Assembly (NCBI GenBank): GCA_903940375.1
Contig: CAJAKT010000291.1
Span: 1 to 19,262 of the forward strand
Length of the DNA: 19,262 bases
Direction: 5' to 3'
From: an uncultured bacterium
GTDB taxonomy: Bacteria > Actinomycetota > Actinomycetes > S36-B12
This document shows, piece by piece, positions 1-6,281 of the stretch. The position numbers were made by a program, and so were the translations under genes. The notes under the pieces are model-generated. The model searched no databases and was not told the origin of the DNA. It was given only the letters and a program-made list of their open reading frames with translations. The first letter of the stretch is position 1. Each line of letters opens with the position of its first letter.

Positions 1-15
1 CCCCCCCCCCCCCCC
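1..15. repeat. Homopolymer tract of 15 C at the window edge
   Basis: The window opens with 15 consecutive C residues, ending 33 bases before the livG start codon. No other homopolymer of this length occurs in the window. It could be a real slippage-prone tract upstream of the liv operon, or an assembly or sequencing artefact at a contig end. The sequence alone cannot separate these, and because the tract touches the edge its true length is unknown. Confidence 0.8.
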
Positions 16-48
16 ACGACTCACACCGTTCCTGCTGCAGGAGGTCAG

Positions 49-792
49 ATGAGCCCCATTCTCGAAGTCAAGGCCCTCTCGAAGCGCTTTGGCAAGGTCG
101 TCACGGCGGAGGACGTGTCGTTCATCGTCGATCCGGGCACGGCCCTTGGCATCGTCGGGCCGAACGGCGCGGGTAAATCGACGTTGCTGTCGCTCATCAG
201 CGGGGTGCTTGCACCGGATTCGGGGGCCGTCTACTTCGACGGCAAGGACATCACCGGGACGTCTGCTGGTGCCCGCAGCACCATGGGTATCGCCCGTTCC
301 TTCCAGATTCCGCGGCCCTTTGTTGACATGACTGTTTTCGAGAACGTCTATGTGGGTGCGGCCTTCGGCGGCGGCAATCAGGGGCAGGCCGGCTACGACA
401 CGGCCGCTGAAGCACTCGAAATCGCGGGATTGCTGCACCTGGCGGACGTCCCCGCCGGCCGCTTGAGACTGCTAGATCGCAAGCGCCTCGAGCTCGCCCG
501 CGCCCTGGCCACGCAGCCCAAGCTCATCCTTCTCGATGAAATCGCGGGTGGTCTAACGGAGAAGGAGTTGCCGCCGCTGATCGAGATGATCTCCGGTCTG
601 CGCGACTCGGGGGTGACCGTCATCTGGATCGAGCACATCGTGCACGCCCTGCTTGCGGTGGTCGACCAGTTGATGTGTCTCGCGGTCGGGAGGGTCCTAG
701 CGATCGGTGACCCGCGCGAGGTCATGGCCAGTCCGGAGGTCATCGAGGTCTATCTCGGCTCGACCTTCGATCTCGGAGAGGCGGCTTCATGA
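49..792 (+). CDS. livG: Branched-chain amino-acid-type ABC transporter ATP-binding protein LivG
   Basis: One of the two cytoplasmic ATPases that power a LivHM-type importer. Seen in the 247-aa product: Walker A GPNGAGKST at 37-45, Q-loop Gln86, Walker B LILLDE at about 159-164 and the switch His196 (WIEH). The signature region reads LRLLDRKRLELARAL (139-153) where most ABC proteins have LSGGQ; the downstream ELARAL part is normal. I recall this LD-RK variant from other LivG-like proteins, so it is probably functional. The ATG follows an excellent ribosome site (AGGAGGTC, bases 39-46). The gene overlaps livF by 4 bp. Family membership is clear; the substrate (Leu/Ile/Val, urea or another small molecule) is inferred only from family, since no binding protein is present. 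Confidence 0.93.
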   Translation: MSPILEVKALSKRFGKVVTAEDVSFIVDPGTALGIVGPNGAGKSTLLSLISGVLAPDSGAVYFDGKDITGTSAGARSTMGIARSFQIPRPFVDMTVFENVYVGAAFGGGNQGQAGYDTAAEALEIAGLLHLADVPAGRLRLLDRKRLELARALATQPKLILLDEIAGGLTEKELPPLIEMISGLRDSGVTVIWIEHIVHALLAVVDQLMCLAVGRVLAIGDPREVMASPEVIEVYLGSTFDLGEAAS

Positions 793-1487
793 CGCTGCTG
801 AGTCTGTCCGGCGTCGACGTCCACTACGGCGACTTCCAGGCCATCTACGGCATTGACCTGAACGTGGCCGAGGGCGAGACCCTGGCCGTCATCGGCGCCA
901 ATGGGGCCGGCAAGTCCACCCTCCTCAAGGCGATTGCGGGCCAGGTGCGGGCTTCGGCCGGAACGATCGCCTTCGACGGAGTCGACGTCACGGCACTGCC
1001 CGCGCACAAGCGGGTTCCGCTCGGCATTGCGCTCACGCCGGAAGGCCGTCGGATCTTCAAGAGCCTGACGGTCGAGGAGAACCTGCTCGTGGGTGCGCAC
1101 AGCAAGCGTCCCGGCCCATGGAATCTCAGGGCCGTATACGAGGCCTTCCCACTGGTGGCCGACCGCAAGGACCGATTGGGTACCAATCTGTCGGGTGGCG
1201 AGCAGCAAGCGGCCGCCATCGGTCGCGCGCTGATGAGCAACCCTCGACTACTGCTGCTTGACGAGGTGTCGCTCGGCCTGGCGCCTGTTGTTGTCGAGCA
1301 GATATATGCGGCGCTACCCACGATCACCGGCCAGGGCACAACGGTGCTGGTGGTCGAGCAAGACGTGAACCAGTCGATGCGGGTCGCCGATCGCGTCCAG
1401 TGCCTCTTGGAGGGCCGCACCGTTCTTGAGGGCGCGCCAAGCGACCTCACCCGTGACCAAATCGCCTCTGCCTACTTCGGGATCTAG
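789..1487 (+). CDS. livF: Branched-chain amino-acid-type ABC transporter ATP-binding protein LivF
   Basis: Second ATPase of the importer, expected to pair with LivG on the LivH/LivM membrane dimer. The 232-aa product shows Walker A GANGAGKST at 36-44, the LivF-typical TPEGR stretch near 83-87, a canonical signature LSGGEQQ at 134-140, Walker B LLLLDE at 154-159 and VEQ at 189-191. The switch histidine is therefore Gln191, as is usual for LivF proteins. The ATG overlaps the livG stop in an ATGA junction, so translation is likely coupled. The length is normal for the family. With one canonical signature (LivF) and one unusual one (LivG), the two ATP sites are visibly asymmetric. Confidence 0.94.
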   Translation: MTLLSLSGVDVHYGDFQAIYGIDLNVAEGETLAVIGANGAGKSTLLKAIAGQVRASAGTIAFDGVDVTALPAHKRVPLGIALTPEGRRIFKSLTVEENLLVGAHSKRPGPWNLRAVYEAFPLVADRKDRLGTNLSGGEQQAAAIGRALMSNPRLLLLDEVSLGLAPVVVEQIYAALPTITGQGTTVLVVEQDVNQSMRVADRVQCLLEGRTVLEGAPSDLTRDQIASAYFGI

Positions 1488-1496
1488 GGGACTTCA

Positions 1497-2366
1497 ATGC
1501 AGTGGATCAACGCGATCATCCAAGGTGTTCTCCTGGGCGGGCTTTACGCCCTTCTCGCAGCCGGTCTGTCGCTGATGTTCGGCGTGATGCGGATCGTCAA
1601 TCTCGCGCACGGTGCACTGGCGATCCTGGCTGCCTACATCGGGCTGGTGATCGTCCAGGGCACGGGCGTCTCGCCATTCATCGCGATGGTCGCCGTGGTG
1701 CCGATCATGGCGGGCATCGGCTACGTGCTGCAGTGGGGCATCTTCAATCGGGCTTTGCGGATGGGCGGCCTGGCTCCACTGCTCGGGGCGTTTGGGCTCG
1801 CCGTCGTCCTAACCCAGTTGATGCAGTTGAAGTTCACGACCGACAGCCAGAGTCTGCAGACGGGCAGCCTGTCGATCGCGAGCATTCGGATCACCGAGCA
1901 GATCTCTATCGGAGTGCTGCCACTGATCACGTTCGCCGCAGGTGTGATCGTGATCTTCGGACTTCAGATGTTCCTGTCGAAGGCTCCCCTGGGGCGCGCG
2001 ATGCGCGCGGCCAGCGATGACTCGGAGACAGTGCCGCTGATGGGCATCGACAACCGTCAGGTCTACGCACTGTCCACCGCGATTGCCCTGGGCACGGTGG
2101 GCATTGCCGGCATGTTCCTGGGCATGCGGGGAAACTTCGACCCGAACTACGGCCAGGCGATGCTGATCTTCGCGTTCGAGGCCGTCATCATCGGCGGCCT
2201 TGGTTCGCTCTGGGGAACGTTGGCCGGTGGGATGGTGCTCGGCGTCGCGCAGGCTCTGGGATCGCAGATGAATCCGTCCTACGGAGTCCTTGTCGGCAAC
2301 CTGGTGTTCCTGCTCATCCTCGCCTTCCGACCGACCGGCCTCCTCCCGAAGGCGGTGACGACATGA
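1497..2366 (+). CDS. livH: Branched-chain amino-acid-type ABC transporter permease LivH
   Basis: Integral membrane subunit of the LivHMGF importer. The 289-aa product is very hydrophobic, with multiple membrane segments from residue 5 to the C-terminus and the LivH opening GLYALLAAGLSLMFGVMRIV (15-34). The cytoplasmic coupling loop APLGRAMRAASDDSETVPLMG (about 163-183) is where the ATPases dock. The GLGSLWG stretch near the C-terminus is also typical. Length matches the usual 285-305 aa. The gene starts 9 bases after livF with only a weak ribosome site (GGGGAC) and overlaps livM by 4 bp, so the four genes read as one transcript. Confidence 0.94.
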   Translation: MQWINAIIQGVLLGGLYALLAAGLSLMFGVMRIVNLAHGALAILAAYIGLVIVQGTGVSPFIAMVAVVPIMAGIGYVLQWGIFNRALRMGGLAPLLGAFGLAVVLTQLMQLKFTTDSQSLQTGSLSIASIRITEQISIGVLPLITFAAGVIVIFGLQMFLSKAPLGRAMRAASDDSETVPLMGIDNRQVYALSTAIALGTVGIAGMFLGMRGNFDPNYGQAMLIFAFEAVIIGGLGSLWGTLAGGMVLGVAQALGSQMNPSYGVLVGNLVFLLILAFRPTGLLPKAVTT

Positions 2367-3397
2367 CGATCGATACCCCGGCCGTCCACGTTCCGCGTCC
2401 CCATGCCAAGGTCCGCCGTGCCACGAAGTCGTCATGGGCGGGGCTTGCGGTCATCGTCGTGCTGCTGCTGGCAGCGCCGGCCGTGCCGTATGTACTCGAC
2501 AAGGGTGTGCAAGGAAGCCTCGTCACACTGTTCTCGCTCATTGTCATGGCGACGATGTGGAACCTGCTCGCCGGGTACGGCGGCATGCTGTCGATCGGAC
2601 AGCAGGCCTACGTCGGCATCGGCGCCTACGCCCTCGTGTACATCTCCGACACCATCGGACTCGACCCGTTCATGGCCGTCCCGTTGGCAGTTGTCATCGC
2701 CGGCCTGTTCGCGTACCCGATCTCCTTCCTGGCGTTCCGACTCAGCGGTGGCTACTTCGCCATCGGCACATGGGTGATCGCCGTGGTGCTGATGCAGATC
2801 ACCCTGCAGATCCCGGCTCTGGGTGGTGGCATCGGGGTCACGTTCACCGGATTCAGCGACCTCACGCCTGGCCGGCGCATCGCCTACGTCTACTGGCTGT
2901 CGCTCGTGGGCGTGGCGCTGGCGGTGGCGGTGACGTACTGGATCATGCGCTCGAGGCTGGGCCTGGGCTTCACGGCCATCCGGGACGACGAGACGGCGGC
3001 GGCCTCGCTTGGTGTTCGCGTCACGCGGTCGAAGCGTTTCGTCTTCGTCGTCGCGGCGATGGGAAGCGGACTGGCTGGCGCCATGATCGCCGCGAACACG
3101 CTACGCGTCCAACCGGACTCGATCTTTTCGGTGAACTACGCCGTCTTCATGATCTTCATCGTCGTGATCGGCGGTATCGGCACGATCGAGGGCCCGATCC
3201 TCGGCGCCATCGTGTTCTTCGCGCTACAGCAGTGGCTGTCGGACCTGGGTGCCTGGTACCTCGTGATCCTGGGCGTGATCGCCATCGTCATCACGCTCTT
3301 CCTGCCGCGCGGGCTATGGGGGCTGGTGTCGGGCGACGGGCGGATCCGGCTGTTCCCGGTCGGCTACCGACTGGTCCGTGCGGCACCAGAGCCCTGA
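2363..3397 (+). CDS. livM: Branched-chain amino-acid-type ABC transporter permease LivM
   Basis: Second permease of the importer. The 344-aa product has a polar, basic N-terminal tail (1-25) and then many membrane segments. It carries the LivM hallmark GYGGMLSIGQQAYVGIGAYA (71-90), the coupling loop SRLGLGFTAIRDDETAAASL (197-216) and the GGIGTIEGPILGA stretch near the C-terminus. The ATG lies in an ATGA overlap with the livH stop. It is the last gene of the operon in this window. No strong hairpin follows it in the 68-base gap to the next gene, so read-through into that gene is possible. Confidence 0.94.
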   Translation: MTIDTPAVHVPRPHAKVRRATKSSWAGLAVIVVLLLAAPAVPYVLDKGVQGSLVTLFSLIVMATMWNLLAGYGGMLSIGQQAYVGIGAYALVYISDTIGLDPFMAVPLAVVIAGLFAYPISFLAFRLSGGYFAIGTWVIAVVLMQITLQIPALGGGIGVTFTGFSDLTPGRRIAYVYWLSLVGVALAVAVTYWIMRSRLGLGFTAIRDDETAAASLGVRVTRSKRFVFVVAAMGSGLAGAMIAANTLRVQPDSIFSVNYAVFMIFIVVIGGIGTIEGPILGAIVFFALQQWLSDLGAWYLVILGVIAIVITLFLPRGLWGLVSGDGRIRLFPVGYRLVRAAPEP

Positions 3398-3465
3398 CCT
3401 CCCGAGCGACAGCATGCGCACCGGGTCGAGGTTTACCTGCGGAGCTAACCGGGCACACCGGGATC

Positions 3466-3969
3466 ATGTACCCGGATGATCCGTGGCTCGAGGCCGCCGC
3501 CAGCCTGCGGGTGGAGCTCGATGTGCAGGTGCGAGATGAGGCCTATGAGGTGTTCGTTGCCGAGTCGGCACGCGGACGGATGGCTGACCGGGTCGGAGAG
3601 GTCACGCTGCTGCTGCGATGCGGGCAGGCGGTCGAGGGCGAACTGCGGGCGGATGACGACTCCGTGGCCGGTCACCTCATCGTGGCGGAGCCCAGCGGCC
3701 GGCTGATGCTCGTGCCCGACACCGCCGTCGTGACGATGGCCGGATCCAGGCCCGGACTTCGGCCGGAAGGTCGGGATCGTGAGCGCACCCTCGGCTCGTG
3801 GCTGCGGGAGGCGTGGCAGGCGGATGACGTTGTGGCGGCGCTGCGCTGCGACGGCCGGTGGTGCACCGGGCGGGTGAGGCATGTCGGCGCTGATCACGTT
3901 GATCTCGTGAGTGACGGATGCACGACGACGCTGGCTGTTGCTGCTGTGGAGGCCTGGTCGCGCCGGTAG
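3466..3969 (+). CDS. Conserved-looking protein of unknown function with two similar small-barrel-like halves
   Basis: No named family was recognised. The 167-aa product is soluble, acidic and lacks a signal or membrane segment. Two segments resemble each other: residues about 49-92 (LRC, then G58-x-L-R, then GHLIV) and 126-164 (LRCDG, then G135-R-V-R, then DHVDLV). Each looks like a short all-beta unit ending in a hydrophobic strand, suggesting two small-barrel modules, linked by GSWLREAW (110-117). I recall similar proteins beside excisionase-type HTH and SAF/CpaE-like genes in other actinobacteria, but could not check. The ATG at 3466 was chosen because homology-like sequence (DPWLEAAASLRVELDV) begins directly after it; the frame is open further upstream, where it is only a livM shadow. 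It runs convergently into the HTH gene with a 6-base gap. Confidence 0.75.
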   Translation: MYPDDPWLEAAASLRVELDVQVRDEAYEVFVAESARGRMADRVGEVTLLLRCGQAVEGELRADDDSVAGHLIVAEPSGRLMLVPDTAVVTMAGSRPGLRPEGRDRERTLGSWLREAWQADDVVAALRCDGRWCTGRVRHVGADHVDLVSDGCTTTLAVAAVEAWSRR

Positions 3970-3975
3970 GGCAGG

Positions 3976-4269
3976 TCAGTCCGTCGAGTCGTCGGCACCG
4001 AACGGATGTGACTTGACGAACTCGCGCGTCTGGTCGTACTTGCGGACGATGAACTCCTCGAGGGCGCTTGCCTCTACCCGCCACTGCCCTCGGCCACCGA
4101 TCTTGATGGCGGGCAGATCGCCGCTGCGCACGAGTGCGTACGTCTGCGCTGCCGAGATGTTGAGCGTCTCAGCGACGTCGGCGAGGGTGAGGAATCGGGG
4201 GGCCACCTGCAGATCGTCCCAAATGCCCACCGTGTTCCACGGCAGGACGGGCCGCCTGTGGATAGTCAT
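3976..4269 (-). CDS. Excisionase-type (MerR-like) helix-turn-helix DNA-binding protein
   Basis: Probably a small DNA-binding regulator. The 97-aa product has one recognisable domain at about 26-74: FLTLADVAETLNISAAQTYA forms the helix-turn-helix, followed by LVRSGDLPAIKIGGRGQWRV, the wing of the excisionase/HTH_17 family, and an LEEFI helix. The C-terminus is charged. Despite the family name, no integrase or phage gene is nearby, so a chromosomal regulator is more likely than an excisionase. The ATG at 4269 has no good ribosome site; an in-frame GTG at 4230 (Val14) would give an 84-aa protein that keeps the domain. It is divergent from the SAF/CpaE pair across 67 bases holding two 8-bp palindromes, which it might bind. 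Confidence 0.85.
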   Translation of the reverse strand: MTIHRRPVLPWNTVGIWDDLQVAPRFLTLADVAETLNISAAQTYALVRSGDLPAIKIGGRGQWRVEASALEEFIVRKYDQTREFVKSHPFGADDSTD

Positions 4270-4321
4270 TCGCGAAATTCGGGGCGGCGAGCGATCCTGA
4301 CGGGAGTGTGAATGTCCGGAC
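4269..4321. promoter_or_regulatory. Two short palindromes in the divergent HTH / SAF intergenic region
   Basis: The gap between the divergent HTH and SAF genes contains the perfect palindromes TTCGCGAA (4269-4276, touching the HTH start codon) and GTCCGGAC (4314-4321). Their position would suit operators for the adjacent HTH protein. In GC-rich DNA 8-bp palindromes are not rare, and no clear -35/-10 pair was found, so this is a weak call. Confidence 0.2.
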
Positions 4322-4336
4322 GAGGTGGGGGATGCC

Positions 4337-5008
4337 ATGGGTCGGTTGAGGAAGTCTCGGGGGCTCGACGCGGCATCGCGGCCGGCCCGCCGACTCCAGC
4401 GGGCGCGGCTCGGTGACCTTCGCCTGTGGGCGGGGCTGTCCCTGCTGGTCGTGTCGATGGTCATTGGCGCGACGATGCTGTCGGCCGGCGACGACACGGT
4501 CACCGTGTGGCGCGCGAGCCGCGACCTGTCGGCCGGATCGGCCCCCGCAGACCTGGAGCCCATCACCGTGGGCCGTGCGGTTGCGGGGGATCGGTACGTC
4601 GGGTCCGACGTCGACGTCGCCGGGGTGCTGCGCTGGCCGGTGCGGGCCGGCGAGCTCCTGCCGCGAGCGGCGTTGACACAGCCCAGCGCTGCGGCGACCC
4701 GCGAGGTCACCGTCCCGGTTGATCCGATGCATGCCCCAGCCGGCCTGCAGGCGGGGGACGTCATCGACATGTGGTCGACGGCACGTGACTCGGCGTCCGC
4801 TGACGCGCGGCCCGATGCGGTCCCGGTCCTGGTACTCGCTGCTGTGCGTGTCACCGCGGTGGCCGACGCCGACGTGGGGATAAGCGGGCAGCTCGGAGTC
4901 GTTCTTGAGGTTCCCGCGGATCACGTGCCCGATGTGGTCGCGGCCGGTCGCGCGGGGGTGACGGATCTGGTTGCCGTGCCGTTGGCCAGTCAGGCAGTGC
5001 TGTCGTGA
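4337..5008 (+). CDS. RcpC/CpaB-like SAF-domain membrane protein
   Basis: Resembles the RcpC/CpaB component of Flp/Tad pilus assembly, which acts in the cell envelope. The 223-aa product has a basic cytoplasmic N-terminus (1-28), one membrane segment (about 29-49, LRLWAGLSLLVVSMVIGATM), a SAF-like region (about 54-112, including VWRASRDLSAG and the PVRAGELLPR end) and an RcpC-like part (about 124-200, with VPVDPMHAPAGLQAGDVIDM). The ATG at 4337 was preferred over an in-frame GTG at 4325 because the purine-rich GAGGTGGGGG lies at a suitable distance before it. It ends in a GTGA overlap with the CpaE-like gene, so the two proteins are probably made together. Function outside a complete Tad locus is unknown. 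Confidence 0.8.
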   Translation: MGRLRKSRGLDAASRPARRLQRARLGDLRLWAGLSLLVVSMVIGATMLSAGDDTVTVWRASRDLSAGSAPADLEPITVGRAVAGDRYVGSDVDVAGVLRWPVRAGELLPRAALTQPSAAATREVTVPVDPMHAPAGLQAGDVIDMWSTARDSASADARPDAVPVLVLAAVRVTAVADADVGISGQLGVVLEVPADHVPDVVAAGRAGVTDLVAVPLASQAVLS

Positions 5009-6222
5009 TCAAGCTGCTGCTTGCCGTCCCCGAGCTGCCGCAGGAGCAGGGCCTCGTCGCTGCGGCAGGCGATGCCGGGCTGCACGTCATCCGGCGCTGC
5101 GTCGACGGTGTCGATCTGCTGGCTGCTGCCGCGACTGAACCGGCCGCGGCTGCCGTCGTGTCCGCTGGCCTGCCGCGACTGTCGGCTGATCTCGTCCAGC
5201 GGCTGTCGGCCCCGGCAGACGGTGCAGGCGCACGTCCCATCATCGGTCTGGCCGCCAGTGACGCGGATGCGCAGAGGCTGTCGAGCCTGGGGATCGGTCG
5301 CATCATCCGCGCGGGCCCGACAGCTGAGGCGACACTGCGCGCACTGGCGGACGGACTGTCCGGCTCGAGTGGCGCTACGGGTTCGGGTGTCTGGTCGACC
5401 GGCTGCTGGGAGCCGGGTCCGTCGGTCGCCGACAGTCCCGCTGTGCCCGCGACAGGACGCATCATCGCGGTCTGGGGTGCCATCGGATCGCCCGGTCGCA
5501 CGACGGTGGCAGCAGGAGTCGCGGAGGCGTTGGCCGAGGCGGGTCAGCGCGTGTGCCTGGTGGATGCCGACACCTACGCGCCAGCCGTCACGCTGGCGCT
5601 GGGCATCGTCGAGGAGTCCAGTGGCCTGCTCGTCGCCTGCCGGCACGCCGACAACGGCTCACTCACCGACGACGTCCTGCGCGGGTGTGCGAGGCAGGTT
5701 CGTGGCACATGGGGTGTGCTGGGCGGGCTTCCTGCGGTGGAGCAGTGGCCCGACCTGCGGCCCGCCGCTCTGGAGCGTGTCTGGGAGACCTGCCGGACGG
5801 CATTCGACGTCACGGTCGTCGATATCGGCTTCTGTCTGGAGGACGACGACACAGCGGGCGCGTGGGCCCGGCGCCGGAATGGGGCGGCGCTGACCGCCCT
5901 CGCGGCCGCCGATCATGTTCTGGCGGTCGCAGATGCAGGCCCGGCAGGGGCTGCCCGGGTGGCGGCGGCCTGGCCGGCATTGCGGGCCCGAACGGGTGGC
6001 ATCGGGGTGACCCTGGTCCGTAATCGGGCCCACGGCAGCGATCGGGCCTGGCGGGAGGCGCTGGCCAGCTGCGGGGTGACCGCTCCCGTCCACCCCGTTC
6101 CGGCGGATCCGCGGGCGCTCGCCGCGTGCTGGCGTGATGGCAGATCCCTGGGGGAAGGTGCTCGGCGGTCGCGGATCCGGGCGGCTATGCGGGGATTGGC
6201 TGCCGTCGCCGTGTCAGGATAG
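5005..6222 (+). CDS. CpaE/MinD-like P-loop protein with N-terminal receiver-like domain and degenerate Walker A
   Basis: Resembles CpaE/TadZ, the polar-localising ATPase of Tad pilus systems, often annotated 'septum site-determining protein'. In the 405-aa product, residues 1-115 look like a receiver-type domain without an obvious phospho-acceptor. A variable linker (117-150) precedes a MinD/ParA-type ATPase core (152-405). The core has VWGAIGSPGRTTVA (156-169) in the P-loop place, VCLVDADT (183-190) as the switch region and a VTVVDIG strand later. The P-loop Lys is Arg and the MinD signature Lys is absent, so ATP hydrolysis is uncertain; the same Arg is, from memory, common in actinobacterial relatives. 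The start is GTG inside the SAF stop codon. No cpaF follows; the next gene is lipid-related. Confidence 0.82.
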   Translation: MIKLLLAVPELPQEQGLVAAAGDAGLHVIRRCVDGVDLLAAAATEPAAAAVVSAGLPRLSADLVQRLSAPADGAGARPIIGLAASDADAQRLSSLGIGRIIRAGPTAEATLRALADGLSGSSGATGSGVWSTGCWEPGPSVADSPAVPATGRIIAVWGAIGSPGRTTVAAGVAEALAEAGQRVCLVDADTYAPAVTLALGIVEESSGLLVACRHADNGSLTDDVLRGCARQVRGTWGVLGGLPAVEQWPDLRPAALERVWETCRTAFDVTVVDIGFCLEDDDTAGAWARRRNGAALTALAAADHVLAVADAGPAGAARVAAAWPALRARTGGIGVTLVRNRAHGSDRAWREALASCGVTAPVHPVPADPRALAACWRDGRSLGEGARRSRIRAAMRGLAAVAVSG

Positions 6223-6227
6223 ATACT
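6196..6227 (+). promoter_or_regulatory. Possible sigma-70-type promoter for the acyltransferase/lipase pair
   Basis: TTGGCT (6196-6201) followed after 18 bases by TAGATA/GATACT (6220-6227) is the best -35/-10-like pair before the acyltransferase gene, and overlaps the end of the CpaE-like gene. Downstream, CACCTG (6237-6242) and CAGGTG (6252-6257) form a 6-bp inverted repeat between it and the start codon. Both matches are partial, so the call is tentative. Confidence 0.28.
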
Positions 6228-6281
6228 GGCGAGTAGCACCTGGTCCGTTCGCAGGTGGCCGCCCGATCGAGGGGAGTGTGC

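Noticed and set aside
2434..3465. Upstream extension of the 167-aa protein frame through livM
   Set aside because: The extra N-terminal sequence is His/Arg/Gly-rich shadow of livM; protein-like composition begins at the ATG at 3466.
3976..4269. Excisionase of a mobile element
   Set aside because: The domain is excisionase-like, but no integrase, att-like repeat, tRNA or phage gene is nearby; many chromosomal regulators share this domain.
4270..4854. Upstream extension of the HTH gene on the reverse strand
   Set aside because: It would lie antisense to the SAF gene and is low-complexity Ser/Arg/Thr; the HTH protein is complete from 4269.
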